A stretch of DNA of 64,000 bases from contig NZ_CP024190.1 in NCBI RefSeq assembly GCF_003391395.1, positions 558,001 to 622,000 on the forward strand, given 5' to 3'. Below the pieces are notes generated by a model that saw nothing but the letters and a program-made list of their open reading frames with translations, did not search any database and was not told the DNA's origin. The position numbers and the translations under genes are program-made. Within the stretch, counting starts at the first letter, position 1. The number at the start of each line of letters is the position of its first letter. Origin of the DNA: Mycobacterium marinum (GTDB lineage Bacteria > Actinomycetota > Actinomycetes > Mycobacteriales > Mycobacteriaceae). Below are positions 25,233-32,772 of this stretch, piece by piece.

Positions 25233-26135
25233 GTGACGATCCAGGAGGCGGCGGGCCGACTTGCGCCGCATGTCGAGCGGCCGATCTCTGACCCGCCGCG
25301 CCAGGTCAGGCGGCGAAAACGCGGCGGTTTCGGGGATGGGCTGATGGGGGTGGCGCTGCTGGCCGGTCCGGCCAACGTGATCATGGAGTTGGCGCGTCCT
25401 GGAGTTGGACACGGCGTGATGGAAAGTCGGGTCGAAAGCGGTCGAATCGACCGCCACCCGATAAAACGGGCCCGAACCACCTTCACCTACGTTGCGGTGG
25501 CCAGCGCCGGCACCGACGAGCAAAAGGCCGCCTTTCGCCGTGCCGTGAACCGGGTCCATGCCCAGGTCTACTCGACACCGGAGAGCCCGGTGAGTTACAG
25601 CGCCTTCGACGTGGAGCTGCAGCTTTGGGTGGCGGCCTGCCTGTATAAGGGCGGCGTTGATATCTATCGAACCTTCGTCGGCGAGATGGACGACGAGGAG
25701 GCCGATCGCCACTATCGCGACGGCATGTCGATGGGCACCACCCTGCAGGTGCCCGCCGAGCTGTGGCCGCCGGATCGGGCCGCCTTTGATCGGTACTGGC
25801 GGGAGTCGCTGCAGAAGATCCACATCGATGACGCCGTGCGCGAATATCTGTATCCGATCGCCGCGTCCCGGGTGCGCGGGGTTGCCCTGCCGGGCCCGCT
25901 GCGGCGGTGGTCGGAAGGCTTGGCGCTGCTGATCACCACCGGTTTTCTGCCGCAGCGGTTCCGTGACGAGATGCGGTTGCCCTGGGATGCGGCCAAGCAA
26001 CGGCGGTTCGATCGGTTGATTGCCGTGGTGGGTGCGCTAAATCGGATGATGCCGCGAATCGTGCGGGAGTTCCCGTTCAATTTGATGCTCTGGGACCTGG
26101 ACCGCCGGATCAGGACCGGCCGTCGGTTGGTGTAA
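25233..26135 (+). CDS. MpaB/Rv0276-type oxygenase-like protein (DUF2236)
   Basis: The 300-residue protein belongs to the family that groups Rv0276 with the fungal ER-bound oxygenase MpaB. Recognisable segments are LAGPANVIMELARPGVGHGV, FTYVAVASAGTDEQKAAFRRAVNRVHA, and YSAFDVELQLWVAACLYKG. The His residues in the second and third segments are candidate haem or metal ligands; this is inference. The GTG at 25233 follows a GGGGG ribosome site and gives a length close to Rv0276 (about 306). It may oxidise a lipid or terpenoid. The divergent TetR protein is the likely regulator. Confidence 0.8.
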   Translation: MTIQEAAGRLAPHVERPISDPPRQVRRRKRGGFGDGLMGVALLAGPANVIMELARPGVGHGVMESRVESGRIDRHPIKRARTTFTYVAVASAGTDEQKAAFRRAVNRVHAQVYSTPESPVSYSAFDVELQLWVAACLYKGGVDIYRTFVGEMDDEEADRHYRDGMSMGTTLQVPAELWPPDRAAFDRYWRESLQKIHIDDAVREYLYPIAASRVRGVALPGPLRRWSEGLALLITTGFLPQRFRDEMRLPWDAAKQRRFDRLIAVVGALNRMMPRIVREFPFNLMLWDLDRRIRTGRRLV

Positions 26136-26149
26136 CGCCCGAGCGGGCG
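26136..26149. terminator. Short GC hairpin just after the MpaB-like gene
   Basis: CGCCC at 26136-26140 and GGGCG at 26145-26149 pair around GAGC, directly after the stop codon. There is no U-tract. It could be a mycobacterial non-canonical terminator, but the stem is short. Confidence 0.3.
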
Positions 26150-26339
26150 GTCCGGCCAACGCGGCTGACTCTCCATCTTGCGGAAGGGGCGTGGACTTCG
26201 GCGCGCCCTGACCAGATCTGTTCGGCTCGATCCGTTGGGCCGCCCACCGGCGTTGATGGACCTGATGGCGGCCTCCAAAACCCCCAGGAAGTGGTTTCCC
26301 GCCGGACTTGCAATGTGGCCGTCCGTGGTGTCGAATGTC

Positions 26340-26361
26340 GATAATGACAATCATATTCATC
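26340..26361. promoter_or_regulatory. Zur-type box upstream of ppe3
   Basis: The core TGACAATCATATTCA (26345-26359) is an imperfect palindrome around a central C and matches the TGAnAATnATnnTCA pattern seen again before eccA3 in this window. It ends 9 bp before the GTG at 26369, so it overlaps the promoter. Zur control of this ppe gene is known in M. tuberculosis. Confidence 0.7.
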
Positions 26362-26368
26362 TCTGGCA

Positions 26369-27946
26369 GTGCTGGCCGTGGTGGCTCCGGTGTGGTTCGC
26401 CTCGCCGCCTGAGGTGCATTCGGCCCTGCTCAGCAGCGGCCCGGGGCCGGCGTCGCTGCTGTCGGGGGCAGCGGCGTGGGCGGGGTTGAGCACCGAGTAC
26501 GCGTCGGTGGCAGACGAACTCATGGGCGTGCTCGCAGCGGTGCAGGGCGGGGCCTGGGAGGGGTTGAGCTCAGAGCTGTATGTGGCCGCCCATGTGCCAT
26601 ACCTGATGTGGCTGATGCGGGCCAGCGCGACCAGTGCGCAGGCGGCTGCACAGCATGAGGCGGCGGCCGCCGCCTACACCACCGCATTGGCGGCCATGCC
26701 GACCATGCCGGAGTTGGCCGCCAACCACGTCATCCACGGGGTCTTGATGGCGACGAACTTCTTCGGCATCAACACCATTCCGATCGCCGCCAACGAGGCC
26801 GACTACGTCCGAATGTGGATTCAAGCGGCGACCACCATGTCGACCTATCAAGCGGTATCCGCGGCCGCCGTGGCGTCGACGCCACCGAGCACTCCGGCTC
26901 CGCGCATCCTGGCAGCGCCGGCCGCCGCCCATGACCATGACCATGACCATGGGGGCGATCCCACCCCGATCGACTACTTCGTTGCCGAGGTACTGCGCAT
27001 CATCAGCGGCGGCAGGATCATCTGGGATCCCGCCGAAGGGACCGTGAACGGCATCCCCTACGACGACTACGTCAACGCAGCCCAACCGATCTGGTGGCTG
27101 GTTCGTGCCCTGGAGTTCGGTCAGGACTTTCAGACCTTCATCAAGGAATTGTTCACCAATCCGATCGGCGCCATCGAGTTCATGGTCGAACTCGTCTTGT
27201 TCGATTGGCCGACGCACATCGCCCAGATCATTCAAGCGCTGGCGCAATCCCCGCAGTTGCTCGCCGTTGCACTCGGTGGCGTTGTTGCCAATCTGGGGGC
27301 GATATCGGGATTGGCCGGGCTATCCGGGCTGGCCGGTCTGCATTCGGCCGCCCTTCCAGCCGCCATCGCGCCGATCGCCCCGCCGATGCCGCCCGGCGTT
27401 GCGTTGGCCCCCACGGTCGCCGCGTCGGTGGCGGCGCCCACACCGCCATCTGCACCGCCGTCCGCGACGAGCACGGTGGCCAACGCCGCGCCGCCGCCCC
27501 CGCCCGCCCCGGCCGCAGGGGGCTTCGGGTTCCCCTTCGTGGTGGGGGGTGGTCCCGGTATCGGCTATGGCGAGGGCATGAGCGCCAGCGCGGCCGCGAG
27601 CGCCAGGAGAAAGGCGCCGGAGCCGGATTCCGCGGCGCTGGCCGCCGCGGCGGCCGCGCGCGAGGAGGCACGTCGGCGTCGGCGCAAGCGTAAGACGGAA
27701 CGTGGCTACGGCGAGGAGTTCATGGACGTGGAGGTCGATCCGGACTGGGGCGGACCCCGTGACGATGAGCCGGTGGCCTCGACGCAGGGTGCCGGGCGAC
27801 TGGGATTCGCCGGCACGGTGCACAGCGAATCGGCCGCCACGGCGGCGGGGTTGACCACCCTGGTCGCCGACGAGTTCGGTGGCGGTCCGAAGATGCCGAT
27901 GCTTCCGGGTACCTGGGACACCGACTCGGATGCGCCGAGCGACTAG
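26369..27946 (+). CDS. ppe3: PPE-PPW family protein (PPE3 type)
   Basis: The 525-residue protein has an N-terminal PPE domain (about 1-175; ASPPEVHSALLSSGPGPASLL is the conserved opening, with the WxG-like loop AWEGLSS) and a variable middle. The C-terminus carries GFAGT and PMLPGTW, the GxxGT and PxxPxxW motifs of the PPE-PPW subfamily. A run HDHDHDH (188-194) follows the PPE domain and could bind metal. Unlike most PPE genes it has no adjacent pe gene. Several in-frame GTG codons (26369, 26378, 26381) make the start uncertain. It lies behind a Zur box and 18 bp before the methyltransferase gene. It is probably secreted by ESX-3. Confidence 0.88.
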   Translation: MLAVVAPVWFASPPEVHSALLSSGPGPASLLSGAAAWAGLSTEYASVADELMGVLAAVQGGAWEGLSSELYVAAHVPYLMWLMRASATSAQAAAQHEAAAAAYTTALAAMPTMPELAANHVIHGVLMATNFFGINTIPIAANEADYVRMWIQAATTMSTYQAVSAAAVASTPPSTPAPRILAAPAAAHDHDHDHGGDPTPIDYFVAEVLRIISGGRIIWDPAEGTVNGIPYDDYVNAAQPIWWLVRALEFGQDFQTFIKELFTNPIGAIEFMVELVLFDWPTHIAQIIQALAQSPQLLAVALGGVVANLGAISGLAGLSGLAGLHSAALPAAIAPIAPPMPPGVALAPTVAASVAAPTPPSAPPSATSTVANAAPPPPPAPAAGGFGFPFVVGGGPGIGYGEGMSASAAASARRKAPEPDSAALAAAAAAREEARRRRRKRKTERGYGEEFMDVEVDPDWGGPRDDEPVASTQGAGRLGFAGTVHSESAATAAGLTTLVADEFGGGPKMPMLPGTWDTDSDAPSD

Positions 27947-27964
27947 CCGCGTAATGTCGGTTGG

Positions 27965-28870
27965 GTGCGTAGCGAAGGCGATAGCTGGGACATCACCACC
28001 AGTGTTGGGTCGACGGCACTGTTCGTCGCCACGGCACGTGCACTAGAGGCGCTGAAGCCCGACCCCTTGGCCGTGGACCCGTACGCGGAGCTGTTCTGCC
28101 GCGCCGTCGGCGGTTCCTGGGCCGACGTCCTGGACGGCAACGCAGCGGACCACGAATTGCAGAGCGACGACTTTGGCAAGCACTTCGTCAATTTCCAGGG
28201 TGCCCGCACCAAGTACTTCGACGCATACTTCCGCCGCGCGGTCGAGGCGGGGGTGCGGCAGGTGGTGGTCTTGGCGGCGGGGCTGGATTCGCGCGCCTAC
28301 CGATTGTCCTGGCCGGACGGGACCACCATCTTCGAGTTGGACCGACCTCAGGTCCTCGATTTCAAGCGTGAGGTGCTCGGTGGCCATGGTGTTCGGCCGC
28401 GCACCGAGCGTCGGGAGATCGCCGTCGATCTGCGAGACGATTGGCCCCAGGCACTACGGGACAGCGGCTTTGATGCCGAAGCTCCGTCGGCGTGGATCGC
28501 CGAAGGGTTGCTGATTTATCTGCCCGCTGCGGCGCAAGAGCAACTGTTTACCGGCATCGACAGCCTGGCCTGCCTCGGCAGTCATGTTGCGGTGGAGGAT
28601 GGTGCACCGCTGCCCGACGCGGAGTTCGCCGCCAAGTTGGAGGAAGAACGCGCCGCCGTGGCTGCTGGAGGTGAGCGGCCGTTTTTCCAGCTGCTCTACA
28701 ACGAGCGATGTGCTCCGGCCGCCGACTGGTTTAGCGAACACGGCTGGACCGCGCTGTGCACCCCGTTGAACAGCTACCTGCGCGAGGTGGGCCGACCGGT
28801 ACCCGGTCCCGGGTCCGAGGTTGCGGCGATGTTCGCGCGCAACACCCTGATGAGCGCCACCAAGCCCTGA
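27965..28870 (+). CDS. SAM-dependent methyltransferase (Rv0281 type, LCM/PPM1-like family)
   Basis: The 301-residue protein belongs to the mycobacterial family of putative SAM-dependent methyltransferases. The start WDITTSVGSTALFVATARALE, the SAM-binding stretch VVVLAAGLDSRAYRL and the strand FELDRPQV are diagnostic, and IAEGLLIYLP is the post-binding motif. The methyl acceptor is not known for the family. It follows ppe3 by 18 bp and so should share its Zur-controlled transcript. Length equals Rv0281 within one or two residues. Confidence 0.9.
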   Translation: MRSEGDSWDITTSVGSTALFVATARALEALKPDPLAVDPYAELFCRAVGGSWADVLDGNAADHELQSDDFGKHFVNFQGARTKYFDAYFRRAVEAGVRQVVVLAAGLDSRAYRLSWPDGTTIFELDRPQVLDFKREVLGGHGVRPRTERREIAVDLRDDWPQALRDSGFDAEAPSAWIAEGLLIYLPAAAQEQLFTGIDSLACLGSHVAVEDGAPLPDAEFAAKLEEERAAVAAGGERPFFQLLYNERCAPAADWFSEHGWTALCTPLNSYLREVGRPVPGPGSEVAAMFARNTLMSATKP

Positions 28871-29044
28871 TCAGCGATCCGATGCCGTTATCGATGCCGG
28901 ATTCGGTTCGGCTCGGAACTTCTGGATGCCCGGATCCGACCACTGGGCGGCTTGTGGTTTACGCCGCCCAGGCGATGCGTTCTGCGGGTGATCAACCGTG
29001 GTGAGGGGTCGGCTGGTGGGTGGTCCTGGCGTCGACCAAGGTTT

Positions 29045-29066
29045 GATAATGAAAATCATGTTCACT
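29045..29066. promoter_or_regulatory. Zur-type box of the ESX-3 operon
   Basis: The core TGAAAATCATGTTCA (29050-29064) is a palindrome with one mismatch pair and closely resembles the box before ppe3, including the downstream CTCTGG. It lies about 250 bp before eccA3. Zinc-loaded Zur would repress the operon; relief under zinc shortage is known for this locus in M. tuberculosis. Confidence 0.75.
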
Positions 29067-29121
29067 ACTCTGGAGTGCTTGGTGACGCTCGGTGGGCTCG
29101 TCTGGGGAGGAAATATTCATC

Positions 29122-29205
29122 ATGCGAATGCAAGCTGTGTGCAGTAGTCCGCCGGGGGACTATAAGTTGCAGTTCAGTGCACTGGGGCGCGAGGTCCGGT
29201 GGTGA
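29122..29205 (+). CDS. Candidate 27-codon leader ORF in the ESX-3 promoter region
   Basis: ATG at 29122 is preceded by a strong GGGGAGG site (29104-29110, 11-nt spacer) and starts a 27-residue frame (MRMQAVCSSPPGDY... ending VRW) that stops 28 bp before the IdeR box. About 19 of 26 codons end in G or C, close to real genes here. A second, longer frame with five Cys overlaps it. Neither matches a known family; translation is unproven. Confidence 0.25.
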   Translation: MRMQAVCSSPPGDYKLQFSALGREVRW

Positions 29206-29232
29206 GTAACGTGCTCGCAATCACCTCGACAG

Positions 29233-29251
29233 TTAGCTTATGCAATGCTAA
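29233..29251. promoter_or_regulatory. IdeR (iron) box of the ESX-3 operon
   Basis: TTAGCTTATGCAATGCTAA is 19 bp long and matches the IdeR consensus (TTAGGTTAGGCTAACCTAA) at 14 positions, including both TTAG/CTAA ends. It lies 60 bp before the eccA3 start. Iron-loaded IdeR should repress from here; iron control of this operon is established in M. tuberculosis. Confidence 0.8.
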
Positions 29252-29311
29252 CTTCAGGGCTGATTTTGACGGTAGTTCAGAGCAACGCGAGGTTCAGGAG
29301 ACAGCAGAAGC

Positions 29312-31174
29312 GTGAAACGTGGTGATAACGGCATGCCTGCTGCTCAGTCCCCTACGTCGCGGGTAAGCGGCCGGGTAGACGCTGACGTTGTCAGTCGGTT
29401 CGCGACCTGCTGCCGCGCGCTTGGCATCGCGGTTTATGACCGCAAGCGCCCAGCTGACCTGGACGCCGCACGATCGGGTTTCGGTGCGCTGACCCGGGTC
29501 GCCAGCGATCAGTGTGACGCATGGACCGGATTGGCGGCCGCCGGAGATCAGTCAATTGGAGTCCTCGAGGCGGTCTCGCGGACCGCGGGTACGGCCGGTA
29601 CGTTGCAGCGCCACGTGGAGTTGGCGGCCGGGTCGTTGGGCTTCCTCTACGACACCGGCCTTTATCTGCGGTTTCGGGCGACCGACCCGGATGGCTTTCA
29701 TCTCGCGTACGCGGCGGCACTGGCGCTGGCGGGAGAGTCGGCGCAATTCGCCAAGGCCAACGAGTTGGTGTCGGGCATTGTCGACCGCCGGCCGAGCTGG
29801 CGCGACGCGCGCTGGCTCGCGGTCGTCATCAACTACCGCGCCCAGCGTTGGTCGGATGTCGTCAAGCTGCTGACCCCGATCGTCAACGACTCCGAACTTG
29901 ACGAGGCCTTTGCGCACGCGGCCAAGATCACCCTGGGCACCGCGCTGGCCCGGTTGGGCATGTTTGCCCCGGCGCTGTCCTACCTCGAGGAACCGGACGG
30001 CCCCGTTCCGGTCGCCGCGGTCGATGGCGCACTGGCCAAGGCGTTGGTGTTGCGTGCCCACGTGGACGAGGAGTCGGCGAGCGAAGTCCTGCAGGACCTG
30101 TATGCCGCCCATCCGGAGAACGAGCAAATCGAGCACGCGCTCTCCGACACCAGCTTTGGGATTGTGACCACCACGACAGGTCAGATCGAGGCTCGTACCG
30201 ACCCCTGGGATCCCGAAACCGAGCCCAGCGCCGACGACTTCGTCGACCCCTCCGCCCACGAGCGCAAGGGCGTGCTGCTGCACGAGGCCGAGCTTCAGCT
30301 GGCCGAGTTCATCGGACTGGAAGAGGTGAAAAATCAGGTTTCCCGGCTGAAGAGTTCGGTGGCCATGGAGCTGGTGCGTAAGCAGCGGGGGCTTGCCGTA
30401 GCTCAGCGCACCCACCACCTGATCTTCGCTGGCCCGCCCGGGACCGGTAAGACGACGATTGCGCGCGTGGTTGCCAAGATCTATTGCGGCCTTGGTCTGT
30501 TGAAGCGGGAGAACATCAGGGAGGTGCACCGCGCCGACCTCATCGGCCAACACATCGGCGAAACCGAGGCCAAGACCAACGCCATCATCGACAGCGCACT
30601 GGATGGGGTGCTGTTCCTCGATGAGGCCTACGCGCTGGTAGCAACCGGCGCCAAGAACGACTTCGGGCTGGTGGCCATCGACACCTTGCTGGCCCGCATG
30701 GAAAACGACCGTGATCGGCTGGTGGTGATCATCGCCGGTTACCGGGCCGATCTGGACAAGTTTCTGGATACCAACGAGGGCTTGCGCTCGCGATTCACCC
30801 GCAGCATCGACTTCCCCTCGTACACCTCACATGAGCTGGTGGAGATCGCACACAAGATGGCCGAACAGCGCGACAGCATCTTCGAACCGGCGGCGCTGCA
30901 GGACTTGGAGGGGCTGTTCGCCAGGCTGGCGGCCGGCTCAACTCCGGACTCCAACGGAGTCTCGCGGCGCAGCCTCGACATCGCCGGCAACGGCCGGTTC
31001 GTGCGTAACATCGTCGAACGTTCCGAAGAAGAACGCGAATTCCGGCTCGACCACTCCGAGCACGCTGGATCCGGCGAGTTCAGCGATGACGAGCTAATGA
31101 CAATCACCGGCTCCGACGTGGGCAGGTCGGTTGAACCGCTGCTGCGCGGCCTGGGTCTTTCGGTGCCCGCATGA
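29312..31174 (+). CDS. eccA3: ESX-3 AAA+ ATPase EccA3
   Basis: The 620-residue cytoplasmic protein has an N-terminal TPR-like helical region (about 1-290) and a CbxX/CfqX-type AAA+ domain (about 330-600) with Walker A GPPGTGKT (374-381) and Walker B LFLDEA (about 434-439). EccA proteins act with EspG in handling PE/PPE substrates. The GTG at 29312 gives a length near the M. tuberculosis protein (631); an ATG at 29333 is an alternative. An AGGAG lies 11 nt upstream. The stop overlaps the eccB3 start by 4 bp. It is the first gene of the Zur/IdeR-controlled operon. Confidence 0.95.
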   Translation: MKRGDNGMPAAQSPTSRVSGRVDADVVSRFATCCRALGIAVYDRKRPADLDAARSGFGALTRVASDQCDAWTGLAAAGDQSIGVLEAVSRTAGTAGTLQRHVELAAGSLGFLYDTGLYLRFRATDPDGFHLAYAAALALAGESAQFAKANELVSGIVDRRPSWRDARWLAVVINYRAQRWSDVVKLLTPIVNDSELDEAFAHAAKITLGTALARLGMFAPALSYLEEPDGPVPVAAVDGALAKALVLRAHVDEESASEVLQDLYAAHPENEQIEHALSDTSFGIVTTTTGQIEARTDPWDPETEPSADDFVDPSAHERKGVLLHEAELQLAEFIGLEEVKNQVSRLKSSVAMELVRKQRGLAVAQRTHHLIFAGPPGTGKTTIARVVAKIYCGLGLLKRENIREVHRADLIGQHIGETEAKTNAIIDSALDGVLFLDEAYALVATGAKNDFGLVAIDTLLARMENDRDRLVVIIAGYRADLDKFLDTNEGLRSRFTRSIDFPSYTSHELVEIAHKMAEQRDSIFEPAALQDLEGLFARLAAGSTPDSNGVSRRSLDIAGNGRFVRNIVERSEEEREFRLDHSEHAGSGEFSDDELMTITGSDVGRSVEPLLRGLGLSVPA

Positions 31175-32772
31175 CGACCAATGAGCCCGATGGCGAATGG
31201 GCCGGTGCCCGGCGATCGTTCACGTCGCGTACCCCGGTCAACGACAACCCCGACAAGGTCGAGTACCGGCGCGGTTTCGTCACCCGTCACCAGGTGACCG
31301 GTTGGCGGTTCGTGATGCGCCGCATCGCTTCGGGTATCGCGTTGCACGACACCCGGATGCTGGTCGACCCGTTGCGCACCCAGTCGCGTTCGGTCCTGAT
31401 GGGTGTGCTGATCTTCATCACCGGTTTGGTTGGCTGCTTCGTATTCTCGCTCATCCGGCCCAACGGCCAGGTGGGGAGCAACGCGGTACTCGCCGATCGG
31501 TCCACCGCCGCGCTGTACGTGCGGGTCGGAGACACCCTGCACCCGGTGCTCAACCTGACCTCCGCTCGGCTGATCGTTGGCCACCCCGTCAACCCCACGA
31601 CGGTGAAAAGTACTGAGCTGGACCGTTTTCCGCGCGGCAACCTGATCGGCATTCCGGGTGCCCCCGAGCGGATGGTGCAGAGCGAGGCCCGCGACTCCGA
31701 CTGGACGGTGTGCGACGCCATCAGCAGTGGGTCGCAAGGCGGCAGCGCCGCCCACAGCACCGGCGTTACGGTGATCGCCGGCTCGCCGGAGCCCAGCGGC
31801 CACCGGGCAACCGCGCTCGGCGCCGGGCAGGTGATTCTGGTCAATGACGGCACTAGTAGCTGGCTGCTGTGGGACGGCAAGCGCAGCCGGATGGACCTGG
31901 CCGACCATGCGGTCACCAATGCGCTGGGATTTGGCACCGACCTGCCCGCGCCGCGACCCATCGCGCCGGGTTTGTTCAACGCGATACCGGAGGCGGCACC
32001 GCTGGCGGCACCGGCCATTCCCGACGCAGGCAATCCGGCGGCCTTTGCCGTGCCCGGGCCTATTGGCTCAGTGGTTCAGGCTTACACCCTGGGTGACAAC
32101 AGCATTCAGTACTATGCCGTGCTGCCGGACGGACTGCAGCCGATCTCGCCGGTGCTGGCTGCCATCCTGCGCAACACCAACTCCTACGGTCTGCAGCAGC
32201 CGCCGCGGATCGGTGCCGATGACGTCGCCAAGCTGCCGGTGTCGCGAATGCTGGATACCACCCGCTATCCCGCCACACCGATGCACCTTGTCGACACCGA
32301 AAGCAATCCCATCACCTGCGCCTACTGGAGCAAACCGGTCGGTGCGACGACCAGCTCGCTGACCTTGTTGTCCGGAGCGGCGTTGCCGGTGCCCGACGCG
32401 GTCCACACCGTCGACTTGGTGGGTGGCGGATCGCAAAACGGTGCTGTGGCAACCCGAGTTGCCCTGGCGCCAGGTACCGGCTACTTCACCCAGACCGCTG
32501 GTGGTGGCCCCGCGGCGCCGCCTACCGGGTCGTTGTTCTGGGTCTCCGACACCGGGGTGCGCTACGGCATCGACACCGAAGGGGAAGGCGGCCGCAAGAC
32601 GGTTGAGGCGCTTGGGCTGCAAGATCCCCCGGTACTGATTCCGTGGTCCGTCCTGTCGTTGTTCGCGCCAGGCCCGACGCTGTCCCGCGCCGACGCACTG
32701 ATGGCCCACGACGGGTTGGCACCTGACAGCAAGCCGGGTCGTCCGGTATCGGCCGAGGGGGAGCCCCGATGA
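31171..32772 (+). CDS. eccB3: ESX-3 membrane core component EccB3
   Basis: The 533-residue protein has a cytoplasmic N-terminus (about 1-73), a single membrane span (about 75-95, LMGVLIFITGLVGCFVFSL) and a large periplasmic part built of EccB-type repeat folds, with the conserved Cys pair (WTVCDAI and PITCAYW) that forms a disulfide in the family. EccB links the ring of the type VII secretion membrane complex with MycP in the periplasm. ATGA overlaps on both sides (with eccA3 and eccC3) point to tight translational coupling. Confidence 0.96.
   Translation: MTTNEPDGEWAGARRSFTSRTPVNDNPDKVEYRRGFVTRHQVTGWRFVMRRIASGIALHDTRMLVDPLRTQSRSVLMGVLIFITGLVGCFVFSLIRPNGQVGSNAVLADRSTAALYVRVGDTLHPVLNLTSARLIVGHPVNPTTVKSTELDRFPRGNLIGIPGAPERMVQSEARDSDWTVCDAISSGSQGGSAAHSTGVTVIAGSPEPSGHRATALGAGQVILVNDGTSSWLLWDGKRSRMDLADHAVTNALGFGTDLPAPRPIAPGLFNAIPEAAPLAAPAIPDAGNPAAFAVPGPIGSVVQAYTLGDNSIQYYAVLPDGLQPISPVLAAILRNTNSYGLQQPPRIGADDVAKLPVSRMLDTTRYPATPMHLVDTESNPITCAYWSKPVGATTSSLTLLSGAALPVPDAVHTVDLVGGGSQNGAVATRVALAPGTGYFTQTAGGGPAAPPTGSLFWVSDTGVRYGIDTEGEGGRKTVEALGLQDPPVLIPWSVLSLFAPGPTLSRADALMAHDGLAPDSKPGRPVSAEGEPR

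Larger units (their letters stand above)
28871..29311. other. 441-bp leader/promoter region of the ESX-3 operon
   Basis: The gap before eccA3 holds a Zur-type box (29045-29066), an IdeR-type box (29233-29251) and, between them, two overlapping short frames: one of 44 codons from GTG 29075 with five Cys (CECKLC cluster), and one of 27 codons from ATG 29122. The rest (28871-29040) shows nothing I recognise. Confidence 0.6.

Noticed and set aside
27580..27700. Ala/Arg-rich stretch suggesting a frameshift in ppe3
   Set aside because: The frame continues into intact GFAGT and PxxPxxW motifs, so it is a genuine variable region.
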